A stretch of DNA of 64,000 bases from Mycolicibacterium confluentis (GTDB taxonomy: Bacteria > Actinomycetota > Actinomycetes > Mycobacteriales > Mycobacteriaceae): contig NZ_AP022612.1 in NCBI RefSeq assembly GCF_010729895.1, positions 1,116,001 through 1,180,000 on the forward strand, written 5' to 3'. The position numbers and the translations under genes were made by a program. Positions within the stretch are counted from its first letter, which is position 1. Each line of letters opens with the position of its first letter. Shown one piece after another: positions 1 to 9,836 of this stretch. A model generated the notes under the pieces. The model was not told where the DNA came from, made no database searches, and was given only the letters and a program-made list of their open reading frames with translations.

Positions 1-49
1 CTCTCGGCTGATTCGGGGAGCGGATCCCGCGGCCGGTATCCTGTCTTGC

Positions 50-352
50 ATGGCTGCGTCTGCACCGACCAAGCCGGGGGCGGCTGGGCAACAGCAGGTC
101 GACACCGTCGCGTCGACTGAACGACCGTGGGTGACCATCGTGTGGGATGACCCGGTCAACCTCATGAACTACGTCACCTATATCTTCCAGAAGCTGTTCG
201 GCTACTCCGAGCCCAAGGCCACCGAGTTGATGCTCCAGGTGCATCACGAGGGCAAGGCTGTGGTGTCCTCGGGCACGCGGGAGTCCATGGAGGTCGACGT
301 CACCAAGCTGCATGCGGCCGGGCTGTGGGCCACCATGCAGCAGGACCGCTGA
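50..352 (+). CDS. clpS: ATP-dependent Clp protease adaptor ClpS
   Basis: The 100-residue product is the N-end-rule adaptor that delivers substrates bearing destabilising N-terminal residues to the cytoplasmic ClpC/ClpP protease. After a variable tail of about 25 residues it shows the ClpS core: [20 protein letters not shown], where the D-D-P-V-N stretch lines the N-degron pocket, then the [20 protein letters not shown] helix and loop. The start is ATG, and length is normal for actinobacterial ClpS. The DUF2017 gene begins 31 bases downstream on the same strand, a pairing conserved in mycobacteria (Rv1331-Rv1332), so the two are probably cotranscribed. Confidence 0.95.
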   Translation: MAASAPTKPGAAGQQQVDTVASTERPWVTIVWDDPVNLMNYVTYIFQKLFGYSEPKATELMLQVHHEGKAVVSSGTRESMEVDVTKLHAAGLWATMQQDR

Positions 353-383
353 CCGCGGCGTAACGAAAGGTTCCAGGGAGCGC

Positions 384-965
384 GTGCGCAAATGGAAGCG
401 GGTGGAGACCGATCAGGGCCCGCGGTTCCGGTCAACGCTGGCTCCCCACGAGGCCGCACTGCTGCGCAGTCTGGTGTCGTCGGTCGTCGGCATGCTCGAC
501 GACCGCGAGGCGTCCTCGCCCGCCGACGAACTCGAACAGATCACCGGCATGCGCACGGGCAACGCGACACCGCCCGACGACGCCACGATGGCTCGGCTGC
601 TGCCCGACTTCTTCCGTCAGCAGCGTGAGCATCCCGCGGGATCGGCGGTCGCCGAAAGTCTCAACGCTGCTCTGCGCAGCCTGCACGAGCCCGAAATCAT
701 CGACGCCAAACGTGAGTCAGCGCAACAACTTCTGGAATCCTGCCCGGCCGACGGCGGCAAGTTCGAACTCACCGAGGAGCAGGCAGGAGCCTGGATCGCC
801 GCAGTCAACGATGTGCGGCTGTCGTTGGGTGCCATGCTGCAGATCGGTCCCGAGGGCCCAGACCGACTGCCTTCCGAACATCCCCTGGCGGGACATCTCG
901 ATGTGTATCAATGGCTGACTGTGCTCCAGGAGTATCTGGTGCTTGCGCTGATGGGACAGATGTGA
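384..965 (+). CDS. DUF2017 family protein (Rv1332-like)
   Basis: This 193-residue soluble protein of unknown function belongs to the family found immediately after clpS in mycobacteria. I start it at GTG 384, preceded by an AGGGAG ribosome-binding site. The frame stays open further upstream but would overlap clpS, and the family N-terminus resembles the RKWKRVETDQGPRF seen from this GTG. The protein is mostly helical, with no transmembrane segment and no catalytic motif. It ends in a Leu-rich segment (YQWLTVLQEYLVLALMGQM). Its stop lies directly against the start of the P1 peptidase gene, so translational coupling is likely. The connection with ClpS function is an inference from position only. 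Confidence 0.85.
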   Translation: MRKWKRVETDQGPRFRSTLAPHEAALLRSLVSSVVGMLDDREASSPADELEQITGMRTGNATPPDDATMARLLPDFFRQQREHPAGSAVAESLNAALRSLHEPEIIDAKRESAQQLLESCPADGGKFELTEEQAGAWIAAVNDVRLSLGAMLQIGPEGPDRLPSEHPLAGHLDVYQWLTVLQEYLVLALMGQM

Positions 966-967
966 CG

Positions 968-2008
968 ATGACAGGTTCAATCACCGACGTGGCCGGAATT
1001 CTGGTCGGGCAGCATCACCGGATCGATCCGGACGCGACCCTGGGATCGGGATGGGCCGCCGGCAGCACCGTGGTGATCGCGCCACCGGGCACCGTCGGCG
1101 CGGTCGATGTCCGCGGCGGCGCCCCGGGCACCCGCGAGACCGATCTGCTGGATCCGGCGAACAGCGTCCGCTACGTCGACGCCGTGGTCCTGACCGGCGG
1201 CAGCGCCTACGGACTCGCGGTGGCCGACGGCGTCATGACGTGGCTTGAGGAGAACGGGCGCGGTGTCGCCATGCCCGGCGGCCTGGTGCCGATCGTCCCG
1301 GCCGCGGTGATCTTCGACCTGCCGGTCGGCGGCTGGGGCTGCCGGCCCAACGCGGAGTTCGGCTACCAGGCGGCTGCCGCGGCCGGAACCGAGGTGGCCA
1401 TGGGCACCGTCGGCGCCGGTGCGGGTGCGCGCGCCGGCGTCCTCAAGGGCGGATTGGGCACCGCGTCGACCACGCTCGACAACGGCGTGACGATCGGGGC
1501 GATCGTCGCGGTGAACAGCGCGGGCAACGTCATCGACCCCGCCACCGGACTTCCGTGGATGGCGCACCTGATCAAGTCGCTGGGACTGCAGCCACCGCTG
1601 GCATGCGAGATCGAGGCACTGACCACACTCGACCGGGAGAACAGCCCGCTCAACACCACGATCGCCGTCGTCGCGACCGACGCGGCCCTGAGCCCGGCGG
1701 CCTGCCAGCGCCTCGCGGTTGCGGCCCACGACGGGCTGGCCCACACCATCCGGCCCGCCCACACCCCCATCGACGGGGACACGGTCTTCACGCTCGCCAC
1801 CGGCGCGGTGGAGGTGCCGCCCGACGCCGACATCCCGGCGTCGATGTCACCGGAGACCAAGCTCGTGGCCAAGCTCGGGGCGGCCGCCGCCGACGTGCTG
1901 GCCAGCGCAGTCCTGGCTGGGGTGCTGGCCGCCGAGTCGATCGCCGGAATACCGGCCTACCGTGACATGTTGCCGACAGCATTCGGCGGCGCCGCAGAAA
2001 GTGAGTGA
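968..2008 (+). CDS. P1 family peptidase / NylC-DmpA-type N-terminal nucleophile hydrolase (Rv1333-like)
   Basis: The 346-residue protein belongs to the DmpA/NylC (peptidase S58) group. Members cut themselves between Asn and a Ser or Thr, and the freed residue becomes the nucleophile of an aminopeptidase or amide hydrolase. The expected processing site is visible as PLNTTIAVVATD, giving cleavage between Asn229 and Thr230. The Gly-rich N-terminal half (VVLTGGSAYGLAVADGV, GGWGCRPNAEFGYQAA, GTVGAGAGARAG) is typical. The ATG at 968 lies 3 bases after the DUF2017 stop; an in-frame start at 911 would overlap that gene heavily. A physiological substrate is not evident. Confidence 0.9.
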   Translation: MTGSITDVAGILVGQHHRIDPDATLGSGWAAGSTVVIAPPGTVGAVDVRGGAPGTRETDLLDPANSVRYVDAVVLTGGSAYGLAVADGVMTWLEENGRGVAMPGGLVPIVPAAVIFDLPVGGWGCRPNAEFGYQAAAAAGTEVAMGTVGAGAGARAGVLKGGLGTASTTLDNGVTIGAIVAVNSAGNVIDPATGLPWMAHLIKSLGLQPPLACEIEALTTLDRENSPLNTTIAVVATDAALSPAACQRLAVAAHDGLAHTIRPAHTPIDGDTVFTLATGAVEVPPDADIPASMSPETKLVAKLGAAAADVLASAVLAGVLAAESIAGIPAYRDMLPTAFGGAAESE

Positions 2009-2014
2009 GAAGAC

Positions 2015-2428
2015 GTGCTGGTGATTCGTGCTGACCTGGTCGACGCGATGGTCGCGCACGCGCGGGCCGACCATCCCGACGAGGCCTGCGGCGTGCTCGT
2101 CGGCCCGGAGGGCTCCGACCGCCCCGAACGATTCGTGCCGATGGTCAACGCCGAGCGGTCGCCGACGTTCTACCGGTTCGACTCCGGCGAGCAGTTGAAG
2201 GTGTGGCGCGCCATGGACGACGCCGACGAGGTCCCCGTGGTCATCTACCACTCGCACACGGCGACCGAGGCCTATCCCAGCCGCACCGACATCTCGTATG
2301 CGTCCGAACCCGACGCCCACTACGTGCTGGTGTCCACGCGGGACCCCGAACAGCACGAACTTCGCAGCTACCGCATCCTGGACGGCGTGGTCACCGAGGA
2401 ACCCGTCAAGATTGTGGCGCAGTACTGA
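2015..2428 (+). CDS. mec: CysO-cysteine peptidase Mec (JAMM metalloprotease)
   Basis: This 137-residue zinc peptidase releases cysteine from the C-terminus of CysO after CysM has built it there, completing the sulfur-carrier route of cysteine synthesis known from M. tuberculosis Rv1334-Rv1336. The JAMM signature is complete: Glu23 in DEACGVLVG, then HSHTATEAYPSRTD with His79, His81 and Asp92 as zinc ligands. The start is GTG. It sits directly upstream of cysO and cysM in the conserved order, and the three very likely form one operon with the P1 peptidase gene, which ends only 6 bases before. Confidence 0.94.
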   Translation: MLVIRADLVDAMVAHARADHPDEACGVLVGPEGSDRPERFVPMVNAERSPTFYRFDSGEQLKVWRAMDDADEVPVVIYHSHTATEAYPSRTDISYASEPDAHYVLVSTRDPEQHELRSYRILDGVVTEEPVKIVAQY

Positions 2429-2482
2429 GCCGGGCCGCCGGTGAGTTTTCCATCAGAGCAACTACAGAGAGTCGAAGAGATC

Positions 2483-3729
<1,247 letters not shown>

Positions 3730-3734
3730 GCCGA

Positions 3735-3761
3735 GGCGACGATTCGGCGCGAATCGCCGCC
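3735..3761. repeat. Short hairpin between cysM and the rhomboid gene
   Basis: Arms GGCGACGATTC (3735-3745) and GAATCGCCGCC (3751-3761) pair at 10 of 11 positions around a GGCGC loop. There is no T run after it. It could attenuate transcription between cysM and the rhomboid gene, or be a simple intergenic palindrome. Confidence 0.4.
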
Positions 3762-3782
3762 TGAGGAGCGAGGCATCAGGTC

Positions 3783-4460
3783 ATGAGCAGCACCACGGGC
3801 TTCCCGGCCCCGCAGAAGCCGGAGAAGAAGTCGGCGTGGAAGGTCGGAGGCGCGACCATCCTCGCCTTCGTGGCGTTGCTCTACGCGATTGAGCTCGTCG
3901 ACCAGCTTTTCGGCCACCGCTTGGACGCCAACGGCATCCGCCCGATGGAGGCCGACGGCCTGTGGGGCATCGTGTTCGCCCCGCTGCTGCACGCCAACTG
4001 GGCGCACCTGATGGCCAACACTGTGCCGGCCCTGGTCCTGGGCTTCCTGATGACGCTGGCCGGGATGGGCCGGTTCATCTACGCGACCGCGATCATCTGG
4101 ATCCTCGGCGGCCTCGGCACCTGGTTGATCGGCAATCTGGGTGCCTGCGGTGGCCTGGCGACCAACCACATCGGTGCGTCCGGGCTGATCTTCGGTTGGC
4201 TGGCGTTCCTGATGATCTTCGGCTGGTTCACGCGCAACGCCTGGGAGATCGTCGTCGGCGTGGTGGTGCTGATCTTCTACGGCGGCATTCTCTGGGGCGC
4301 CATCCCGGAGTTGGACCGCTGCAACGGTGTCTCGTGGCAGGGGCACCTCTGCGGTGCGGTCGCGGGAATCCTCGCGGCGTATCTCCTGTCAGGTCCGGAA
4401 CGTCGCGCCCGTCAGCAACGCAGGCTGCAGCGATCTCAACCGCCGTACCTGACGTCATGA
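3783..4460 (+). CDS. Rhomboid family intramembrane serine protease (Rv1337-like)
   Basis: This 225-residue membrane protein has about six hydrophobic segments. The rhomboid catalytic serine lies in GASG (Ser133), and the partner histidine is in the last segment ([10 protein letters not shown], His188). The HxxxHxxxN element in an early helix ([11 protein letters not shown], residues 70-80) is also conserved. It is predicted to cleave single-pass proteins inside the cytoplasmic membrane. Substrates are unknown. Its stop codon overlaps the murI start (ATGA), so murI translation is coupled to it. The same pair occurs as Rv1337-murI in M. tuberculosis. Confidence 0.92.
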   Translation: MSSTTGFPAPQKPEKKSAWKVGGATILAFVALLYAIELVDQLFGHRLDANGIRPMEADGLWGIVFAPLLHANWAHLMANTVPALVLGFLMTLAGMGRFIYATAIIWILGGLGTWLIGNLGACGGLATNHIGASGLIFGWLAFLMIFGWFTRNAWEIVVGVVVLIFYGGILWGAIPELDRCNGVSWQGHLCGAVAGILAAYLLSGPERRARQQRRLQRSQPPYLTS

Positions 4461-5299
4461 CGGGCCCATCCGTGGACCGCCTGGCTCCGGTCGGTGTGTT
4501 CGACTCCGGCGTGGGCGGGCTGACGGTCGCCCGAGCGATCATCGACCAACTGCCCGACGAGAACATGATCTACGTCGGGGACACCGCGAACGGCCCCTAC
4601 GGTCCACTGCCTCTGGCGCAGATCCGTACGCACGCGCTGGCAATCATGGACGATCTCGTCGACCGCGGCGTGAAGGCGTTGGTGATCGCCTGCAACACGG
4701 CGTCGTCGGCGTGCCTGCGCGACGCCCGTGAGCGCTACGACGTGCCCGTCGTCGAAGTCATCCTGCCTGCCGTCCGGCGCGCCGTCGCGGCGACGCGCAA
4801 CGGTCACATCGGCGTGATCGGCACGCAGGCGACCATCACCTCACGTGCCTACCAGGACGCGTTCGCCGCGGCGCGGGACACCGAGATCGCGGCGGTGGCC
4901 TGCCCCCGGTTCGTCGACTTCGTGGAGCGGGGTGTCACCAGCGGGCGTCAGGTCCTCGGGTTGGCGGAGGCGTACCTGGAACCGCTGCAGCGCGCCGGGG
5001 TCGACACGCTGGTGCTGGGCTGTACGCACTACCCGCTGCTGTCCGGATTGATCCAGCTCGCCATGGGTGACAACGTCACGCTGGTGTCGAGCGCCGAGGA
5101 GACCGCCAAGGATCTGCTCCGAGTCCTCACCGAGCGGGATCTGCTGCATCCGCACCCTGACGGCGCCGATGAAGCGGCCACGCGCGTGTTCGAGGCGACG
5201 GGGGATCCGGAGGCGTTCACGGCTCTGGCGGCGCGCTTCCTCGGGCCCGTCATCACGGGAGTCGCGAGAGTGCGGGGTCACGTCGGGACCGCGCCATGA
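4457..5299 (+). CDS. murI: Glutamate racemase
   Basis: MurI interconverts L- and D-glutamate in the cytoplasm to supply D-Glu for peptidoglycan. The two-base mechanism cysteines are both present: Cys79 in [10 protein letters not shown] and Cys189 in LGCTHYPLL. The N-terminal [10 protein letters not shown] loop carries the conserved Asp16. Length is 280 residues, slightly longer than the 271-residue M. tuberculosis protein because of a short N-terminal extension from ATG 4457. That ATG overlaps the rhomboid stop, which fixes the start well. In-frame sequence far upstream belongs to a different frame of the rhomboid gene. Confidence 0.95.
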   Translation: MTGPSVDRLAPVGVFDSGVGGLTVARAIIDQLPDENMIYVGDTANGPYGPLPLAQIRTHALAIMDDLVDRGVKALVIACNTASSACLRDARERYDVPVVEVILPAVRRAVAATRNGHIGVIGTQATITSRAYQDAFAAARDTEIAAVACPRFVDFVERGVTSGRQVLGLAEAYLEPLQRAGVDTLVLGCTHYPLLSGLIQLAMGDNVTLVSSAEETAKDLLRVLTERDLLHPHPDGADEAATRVFEATGDPEAFTALAARFLGPVITGVARVRGHVGTAP

Positions 5300-5357
5300 T
5301 CCGCATTCCGCAAAGTGGTGATGTTTTCGTCCAACGCGAACCGGGCATGGCAAGCTA

Positions 5358-6137
5358 ATGGCTGTGCGGATCACGGTGCTGGGGTGCTCAGGGAGCGTAG
5401 GCGGCCCCGATTCCCCGACGTCGGGGTATCTGCTCAACGCACCGGACACACCGCCGCTGGTGATCGATTTCGGCGGCGGCGTCCTGGGTGCCCTCCAGCG
5501 CTATGCCGACCCCGGCGATGTGAACGTGCTGCTGAGCCACCTGCATGCCGACCACTGCCTGGACCTTCCCGGTCTGTTCGTCTGGCGTCGCTATCACCCG
5601 AATCCGCCCGAAGGTAAGGCGTTGATGTTCGGGCCCAGCGACACCTGGTCGCGGTTGGCGGCGGCGAGTTCTCCGCAGGGCGGCGAACTCGACGATTTCA
5701 ACGACGTCTTCGACATCCGGCACTGGATCGACGGCCGTAGCGAACGCTTCGGCGCACTCGACGTGTTGCCCCGCCTGGTGTCGCATCCGACCGAGTCCTA
5801 CGGGATGCGATTCACCGACCCGTCGGGTGCGGTGCTGGTCTACAGCGGTGACACCGGCGTATGCGACTCGGTGGTTGAGTTGGCGCGCGACGCGGACGTC
5901 TTCCTGTGTGAGGCGTCGTGGACGCACGATCCCGACAACCGGCCTCCGCACGTGCATCTGTCGGGCGCCGAGGCCGGGCAGATCGCGGCCAAGGCCAACG
6001 TCCGTGAGCTCCTCCTGACCCACATCCCGCCGTGGACATCGCGCGAGGACGTGATCAGCGAGGCCAAGGCCGAGTTCGACGGACCGGTGCGCGCCGTGGT
6101 CTGCGGAGAGACGTTCGAGGTCCACCGCTCCTCCTGA
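5358..6137 (+). CDS. Metallo-beta-lactamase-fold phosphodiesterase (Rv1339-like)
   Basis: The 259-residue protein has the metal-binding signature HLHADHCLD (His61, His63, Asp65, His66), later ligands in YSGDTGVCD and in the LLLTHIPPWT segment, and the N-terminal VLGCSGS typical of tRNase Z/phosphodiesterase-type members. The orthologue Rv1339 has been described as an atypical cyclic-AMP phosphodiesterase whose overexpression lowers cAMP and antibiotic tolerance; applying that activity here is inference from synteny and motifs. It lies between murI and rph as in M. tuberculosis. The start ATG is 58 bases after murI. Confidence 0.9.
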   Translation: MAVRITVLGCSGSVGGPDSPTSGYLLNAPDTPPLVIDFGGGVLGALQRYADPGDVNVLLSHLHADHCLDLPGLFVWRRYHPNPPEGKALMFGPSDTWSRLAAASSPQGGELDDFNDVFDIRHWIDGRSERFGALDVLPRLVSHPTESYGMRFTDPSGAVLVYSGDTGVCDSVVELARDADVFLCEASWTHDPDNRPPHVHLSGAEAGQIAAKANVRELLLTHIPPWTSREDVISEAKAEFDGPVRAVVCGETFEVHRSS

Positions 6138-6174
6138 TCGCGGAGGAGGTGGGGCGCCCCGCTAGGGTTAACCC

Positions 6175-6954
6175 GTGCCTCTTCGCGAAGACGGTCGTGC
6201 CGATGACGAGCTGCGACCGGTAACCATCACCCGCGGCTTCACCTCCCATCCAGCAGGTTCGGTGCTGGTGGAGTTCGGCCAGACCCGCGTCATGTGCACG
6301 GCCTCGGTGACCGAGGGCGTGCCGCGGTGGCGGAAGGGCTCTGGACTCGGATGGCTCACCGCGGAGTACGCCATGCTGCCCGCCGCCACGCACAGCCGCT
6401 CCGACCGGGAGTCGGTGAAGGGCCGGGTCGGCGGTCGCACGCAGGAGATCAGCCGCCTGGTCGGGCGCTCGCTGCGCGCCTGCATCGATCTGCGCGCGCT
6501 GGGTGAGAACACCATCGCGATCGACTGCGACGTGCTGCAGGCCGACGGCGGTACCCGCACGGCCGCGATCACCGGCGCCTACGTGGCGCTCGCCGACGCG
6601 GTGGCCTACCTCGGTGCGTTGGGCAAGCTTTCGGACCCCCGACCGCTGTCCTGCGCCATCGCGGCCGTCAGCGTGGGCGTCGTCGACGGCCGGGTGCGCG
6701 TCGACCTGCCGTACGAAGAGGACTCACGCGCCGAGGTCGACATGAACGTCGTCGCGACCGACACCGGGACCCTGGTGGAGATCCAGGGCACGGGCGAGGG
6801 CGCCACCTTCCCGCGCTCGACGCTGGACAAGATGCTCGACGCCGCGCTGGCATCCTGTGAACAGTTGTTCGCGATCCAGACCGCAGCGCTCGAAGCCCCC
6901 TATCCGGGTGGGCTTCCCGACGGGCCGGCGCCGAAGAAAGCCTTCGGCAGCTGA
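6175..6954 (+). CDS. rph: Ribonuclease PH
   Basis: RNase PH is a phosphorolytic 3'-to-5' exoribonuclease that trims tRNA precursors, active as a ring-shaped hexamer in the cytoplasm. The 259-residue sequence shows RPVTITRGF at the N-terminus, then [21 protein letters not shown] and the [16 protein letters not shown] phosphate-binding region with its conserved arginines. [19 protein letters not shown] is also present. The start is GTG 6175. It ends in TGA that overlaps the likely CTG start of rdgB, consistent with the conserved rph-rdgB pair. Confidence 0.95.
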   Translation: MPLREDGRADDELRPVTITRGFTSHPAGSVLVEFGQTRVMCTASVTEGVPRWRKGSGLGWLTAEYAMLPAATHSRSDRESVKGRVGGRTQEISRLVGRSLRACIDLRALGENTIAIDCDVLQADGGTRTAAITGAYVALADAVAYLGALGKLSDPRPLSCAIAAVSVGVVDGRVRVDLPYEEDSRAEVDMNVVATDTGTLVEIQGTGEGATFPRSTLDKMLDAALASCEQLFAIQTAALEAPYPGGLPDGPAPKKAFGS

Positions 6955-7550
6955 CCACGGTTCTGGTCGCCAGCCGCAACGCCAAGAAGCTGGCCGAACT
7001 GCGTCGCGTGCTCGACGCCGCGGGTGTCGTCGGACTCGAACTCGTGTCGCTGGCCGACGTCCCGCCGTACGACGAGGCGCCCGAGACCGGCGCGACCTTC
7101 GAGGAGAATGCGCTGGCCAAAGCGCGCGACGGTTACGCCGCCACCGGATTGCCCTGCGTGGCAGACGATTCCGGCCTGACCGTGGATGCGCTCAACGGCA
7201 TGCCGGGGGTGTTGTCGGCGCGCTGGTCGGGCGTCCACGGTGACGACGAGGCCAACAACCGCCTGCTCTTGGCGCAACTGAGTGATGTGCCCGAGGGGCG
7301 CCGGGGCGCGGCGTTCGTGTCGGCGTGTGCTCTGGTCGACGGCCACGGCGAGCATGTCGTGCGAGGGGAGTGGCCGGGGTCCATTGCCACGGTGCCCCGC
7401 GGCGCCGGGGGTTTCGGCTACGACCCGATCTTCGTGCCGTCGGGGTCCACACGGTCGTCGGCGGAACTGACTGCGGCCGAGAAGGATGCGGCCTCGCACC
7501 GGGGTCGGGCGCTGGCACTGCTGGTTCCTGCTCTGCGCGCCCTGGTCTAG
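6951..7550 (+). CDS. rdgB: RdgB/HAM1 dITP/XTP pyrophosphatase
   Basis: This house-cleaning enzyme hydrolyses non-canonical nucleoside triphosphates (dITP, XTP) to monophosphates. The conserved N-terminal substrate loop [14 protein letters not shown] begins only 2-3 codons after position 6951. It requires a start before the first ATG/GTG/TTG in this frame (GTG 7008), which would delete the active-site loop. The only plausible initiator is CTG 6951, overlapping the rph stop as CTGA. Other family motifs are present: [28 protein letters not shown] and GGFGYDPIF. The CTG start gives 199 residues, the usual family length. A canonical start annotated at 7008 would be wrong. Confidence 0.88.
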   Translation: MTTVLVASRNAKKLAELRRVLDAAGVVGLELVSLADVPPYDEAPETGATFEENALAKARDGYAATGLPCVADDSGLTVDALNGMPGVLSARWSGVHGDDEANNRLLLAQLSDVPEGRRGAAFVSACALVDGHGEHVVRGEWPGSIATVPRGAGGFGYDPIFVPSGSTRSSAELTAAEKDAASHRGRALALLVPALRALV

Positions 7551-7608
7551 AAACCGGGGCCGTCCCCCCGATTTGAGTAGCTGATCTAAGTGTGTACGCT
7601 GGCCGGTC

Positions 7609-9066
7609 ATGGGCGCTCGGCAGGTGAACTCGCGTCCCGACGCCCCGCCCAGCCACTCCCGTCTTCTGGTGTCGGTGCTGTGCGCGGCGGGCGTCAGCGT
7701 CTCGCTGATGCAGACGCTGCTCATCCCGATCATTCCCGAGCTGCCTAAGCTGTTGGACACCGGCGCGTCGAACGCGTCGTGGGCCATCACTGCCACGCTG
7801 CTGACCGCCGCGGTCGCCACCCCGGTGTTCGGTCGGCTCGGTGACATGTACGGCCCCAAACCGATGCTCATCAGCTGCGCGGTGCTCCTGACGCTCGGTT
7901 CGCTGCTGGCCGCGGTCACCACGTCCCTGCTGCCGCTGATCGTCGGGCGCGGCCTGCAGGGCTTCGGCATTCCGATCATTCCGCTGGGCATCAGCGTGAT
8001 GCGCTCCTGTGTGCCGCCCGAAAGAGTGGGCAGCGCAATGGGAATGATGAGTGCGTCGCTGGGAGTCGGCGGAGCCTTGGGCCTGCCGCTGGCAGCGCTG
8101 ATCGCCCAGAACTACGACTGGCACGCGCTGTTCTGGTTCGGTGCCGGCCTGGGCGTCGCAGCGTTGCTGGCGTTCGTGTTCCTGGTCCCGCACCTGCCGC
8201 CGCGCTCCAACGATCGATTCGACCCCGTGGGCGCGGTGCTGCTGGCGGTGGCGCTGGTGACCCTGCTGCTGCCGATCTCCAAGGGTGGGATCTGGGGCTG
8301 GACGTCGGCGATGACGTTGATCCTGTTCGGTTGTTCGGCCGTGACGTTCGTGGTGTTCGCGGGCTGGCAACTTCGGGTGTCGGCACCGATCGTGGACCTG
8401 CGCACCACCGTTCGGCGTCCGGTGCTCACCACGAACCTGGCCTCGATCGCCGTGGCGTTCGCGATGTTCGCGATGTCGTTGGTGGCGCCGCAGGTGCTGG
8501 AACTGCCACCCAGCACGGGCTACGGGCTGGGGCAGTCCATGGTGCAGACCGGCCTGTGGCTGGCGCCCGGCGGTGTGGCAATGATGCTGACGTCCCCGGT
8601 GGCCGCACGGGTCGCGGCGCGGCGCGGCTACAAGTTCACGCTGGTGACGGGGTGTCTGATCATCGCGGCGGCGTATCTGATGGGCCTGAAGCTGCTGGAG
8701 ACGGCGCCTGGCGTGCTCGTACTGAATTTCCTGGTCGCGGTGGGTGTCGGGTTCGCATTCGCCTCCATGCCGGCCTTGATCAACGCCGCGGTGCCGATGT
8801 CGGAGACGGCGGCCGCCAACGGCATCAACTCCCTGGCGCGCTCGTTCGGGACGTCGGTCGCGAGCGCGGTGATTGGTGCGGTGCTGGCGGGGATGACGGT
8901 GACGGTGGCCGGACACGAGGCGCCGACGCTGGCGGGCATCCAGGTTGCGCTGCTGATCGCGGCCGGTGCGGCCGTGGTCGCCGCGGGGCTGACGCTGTTG
9001 ATCCCGACGGACAGACCGGCCGCGGTCGAGCCCGCTCCCGAACCGGCGGCGACCGTCAGAGGTTGA
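7609..9066 (+). CDS. MFS drug:H+ antiporter, DHA2 (EmrB/QacA) type
   Basis: A 485-residue inner-membrane transporter with about 14 hydrophobic segments, as expected for the DHA2 group of proton-coupled multidrug exporters. Motif A between helices 2 and 3 is clear (GRLGDMYGPKPML), and a helix-5 motif-C-like Gly/Pro-rich segment (SLGVGGALGLPLAALI) supports antiport. Substrate is unknown. It is absent from the equivalent place in M. tuberculosis (between rdgB and Rv1342c), so it is an insertion relative to that genome. Its last 11 bases overlap the convergent DUF3817 gene. Confidence 0.88.
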   Translation: MGARQVNSRPDAPPSHSRLLVSVLCAAGVSVSLMQTLLIPIIPELPKLLDTGASNASWAITATLLTAAVATPVFGRLGDMYGPKPMLISCAVLLTLGSLLAAVTTSLLPLIVGRGLQGFGIPIIPLGISVMRSCVPPERVGSAMGMMSASLGVGGALGLPLAALIAQNYDWHALFWFGAGLGVAALLAFVFLVPHLPPRSNDRFDPVGAVLLAVALVTLLLPISKGGIWGWTSAMTLILFGCSAVTFVVFAGWQLRVSAPIVDLRTTVRRPVLTTNLASIAVAFAMFAMSLVAPQVLELPPSTGYGLGQSMVQTGLWLAPGGVAMMLTSPVAARVAARRGYKFTLVTGCLIIAAAYLMGLKLLETAPGVLVLNFLVAVGVGFAFASMPALINAAVPMSETAAANGINSLARSFGTSVASAVIGAVLAGMTVTVAGHEAPTLAGIQVALLIAAGAAVVAAGLTLLIPTDRPAAVEPAPEPAATVRG

Positions 9067-9421
9067 ACTGCGCCTTGAGCTTCTTGGTCTGGAAATGCTC
9101 GACGATCACGCCCAGCAGCGGGATCGTCCCCGCCAGGAGGATGCCGATCGTCTTGCCGATGGGCCAGCGCACCTTCACCGCGAGATTCGCGGTGAAGAGC
9201 AGGTAGACGAAGTACACCCAGCCGTGGATCGGGGCGATCAGATCCATCCAGCCGGGCAGGTCCTCGACCTTGACGATGTACTTGACCACCATCTCGTAGG
9301 TCAGGGCGATCAGCCAGATACCCGTCGCCCAAGCCATGATCCGATAGCCCTTCAACGCCTTCCTGATGGCGTCGATCGGGGCGGCGCCGGCCGGGATCGC
9401 GGACGTTTCGGGCGTGGTCAT
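9056..9421 (-). CDS. DUF3817 membrane protein (Rv1342c-like)
   Basis: A 121-residue membrane protein with three predicted hydrophobic helices (around residues 29-47, 67-80 and 93-108) and the family pattern YRIMAWATG, then IAPIHGWVYFVYLL and VRWPIGKT. The function of DUF3817 proteins is unknown. It is encoded downstream of lprD with a 4-base stop/start overlap, so the two form an operon. Its 3' end runs 11 bases into the MFS gene on the other strand, leaving no room for an intergenic terminator. Confidence 0.9.
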   Translation of the reverse strand: MTTPETSAIPAGAAPIDAIRKALKGYRIMAWATGIWLIALTYEMVVKYIVKVEDLPGWMDLIAPIHGWVYFVYLLFTANLAVKVRWPIGKTIGILLAGTIPLLGVIVEHFQTKKLKAQFNL

Positions 9422-9789
9422 GCGGTGGTCCTGTCCTGTTTGTCTTTATCCGCCAGTTCGGCGAGATAGGCGTTGTACTCCCGCAGCGCGGGGTCGTCGA
9501 CGGTCTGGGATGCCGTCGGGCGCTGCGGCAGCAGGTCGGGGGGGATCTCAGCGGGCTCGTCTGGGTTGGGAAGCGGGGCCTCACCGTCCTCGAGACGGAC
9601 GAACTTGCGGTAGGCGTAGACGCAGAAGCCGGCGAAGAACGGCCACTGCAGCGCGTATCCCAGGTTCTGGAAGGTGCCACCGGCAGATTCGTAGCGGGTC
9701 CACTGCCACCAGCCGAGTGCGAGGCAGCCACCGGCGGCGATGATCACCAGCATGATCAACGCCCATCTCCGACGGTGTGTAGTGGACAC
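9418..9789 (-). CDS. lprD: Putative lipoprotein / membrane protein LprD (Rv1343c-like)
   Basis: From GTG 9789, which has a GAGG ribosome-binding site, the product has 123 residues. That is close to the M. tuberculosis LprD length. It has a basic N-terminus (TTHRRRW), a hydrophobic stretch and a lipobox-like AAGGC around residue 18, then a second hydrophobic segment (NLGYALQWPFFAGFCVYAYR) and a Pro/Asp-rich cytosolic-type tail. The open frame continues upstream to 9948, but those 53 residues are Cys/Arg-rich and lack a ribosome-binding site. Function is unknown. Whether the cysteine is actually lipidated cannot be judged, since the lipobox is imperfect. Confidence 0.82.
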   Translation of the reverse strand: MSTTHRRRWALIMLVIIAAGGCLALGWWQWTRYESAGGTFQNLGYALQWPFFAGFCVYAYRKFVRLEDGEAPLPNPDEPAEIPPDLLPQRPTASQTVDDPALREYNAYLAELADKDKQDRTTA

Positions 9790-9836
9790 CCCTCGAAGGT
9801 ACCGCCTAGCAGCGGCGAAGCAGGAATCCGAGTGAC

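Noticed and set aside
1..49. Possible upstream promoter or gene end before clpS
   Set aside because: Only 49 bases are visible; nothing can be supported.
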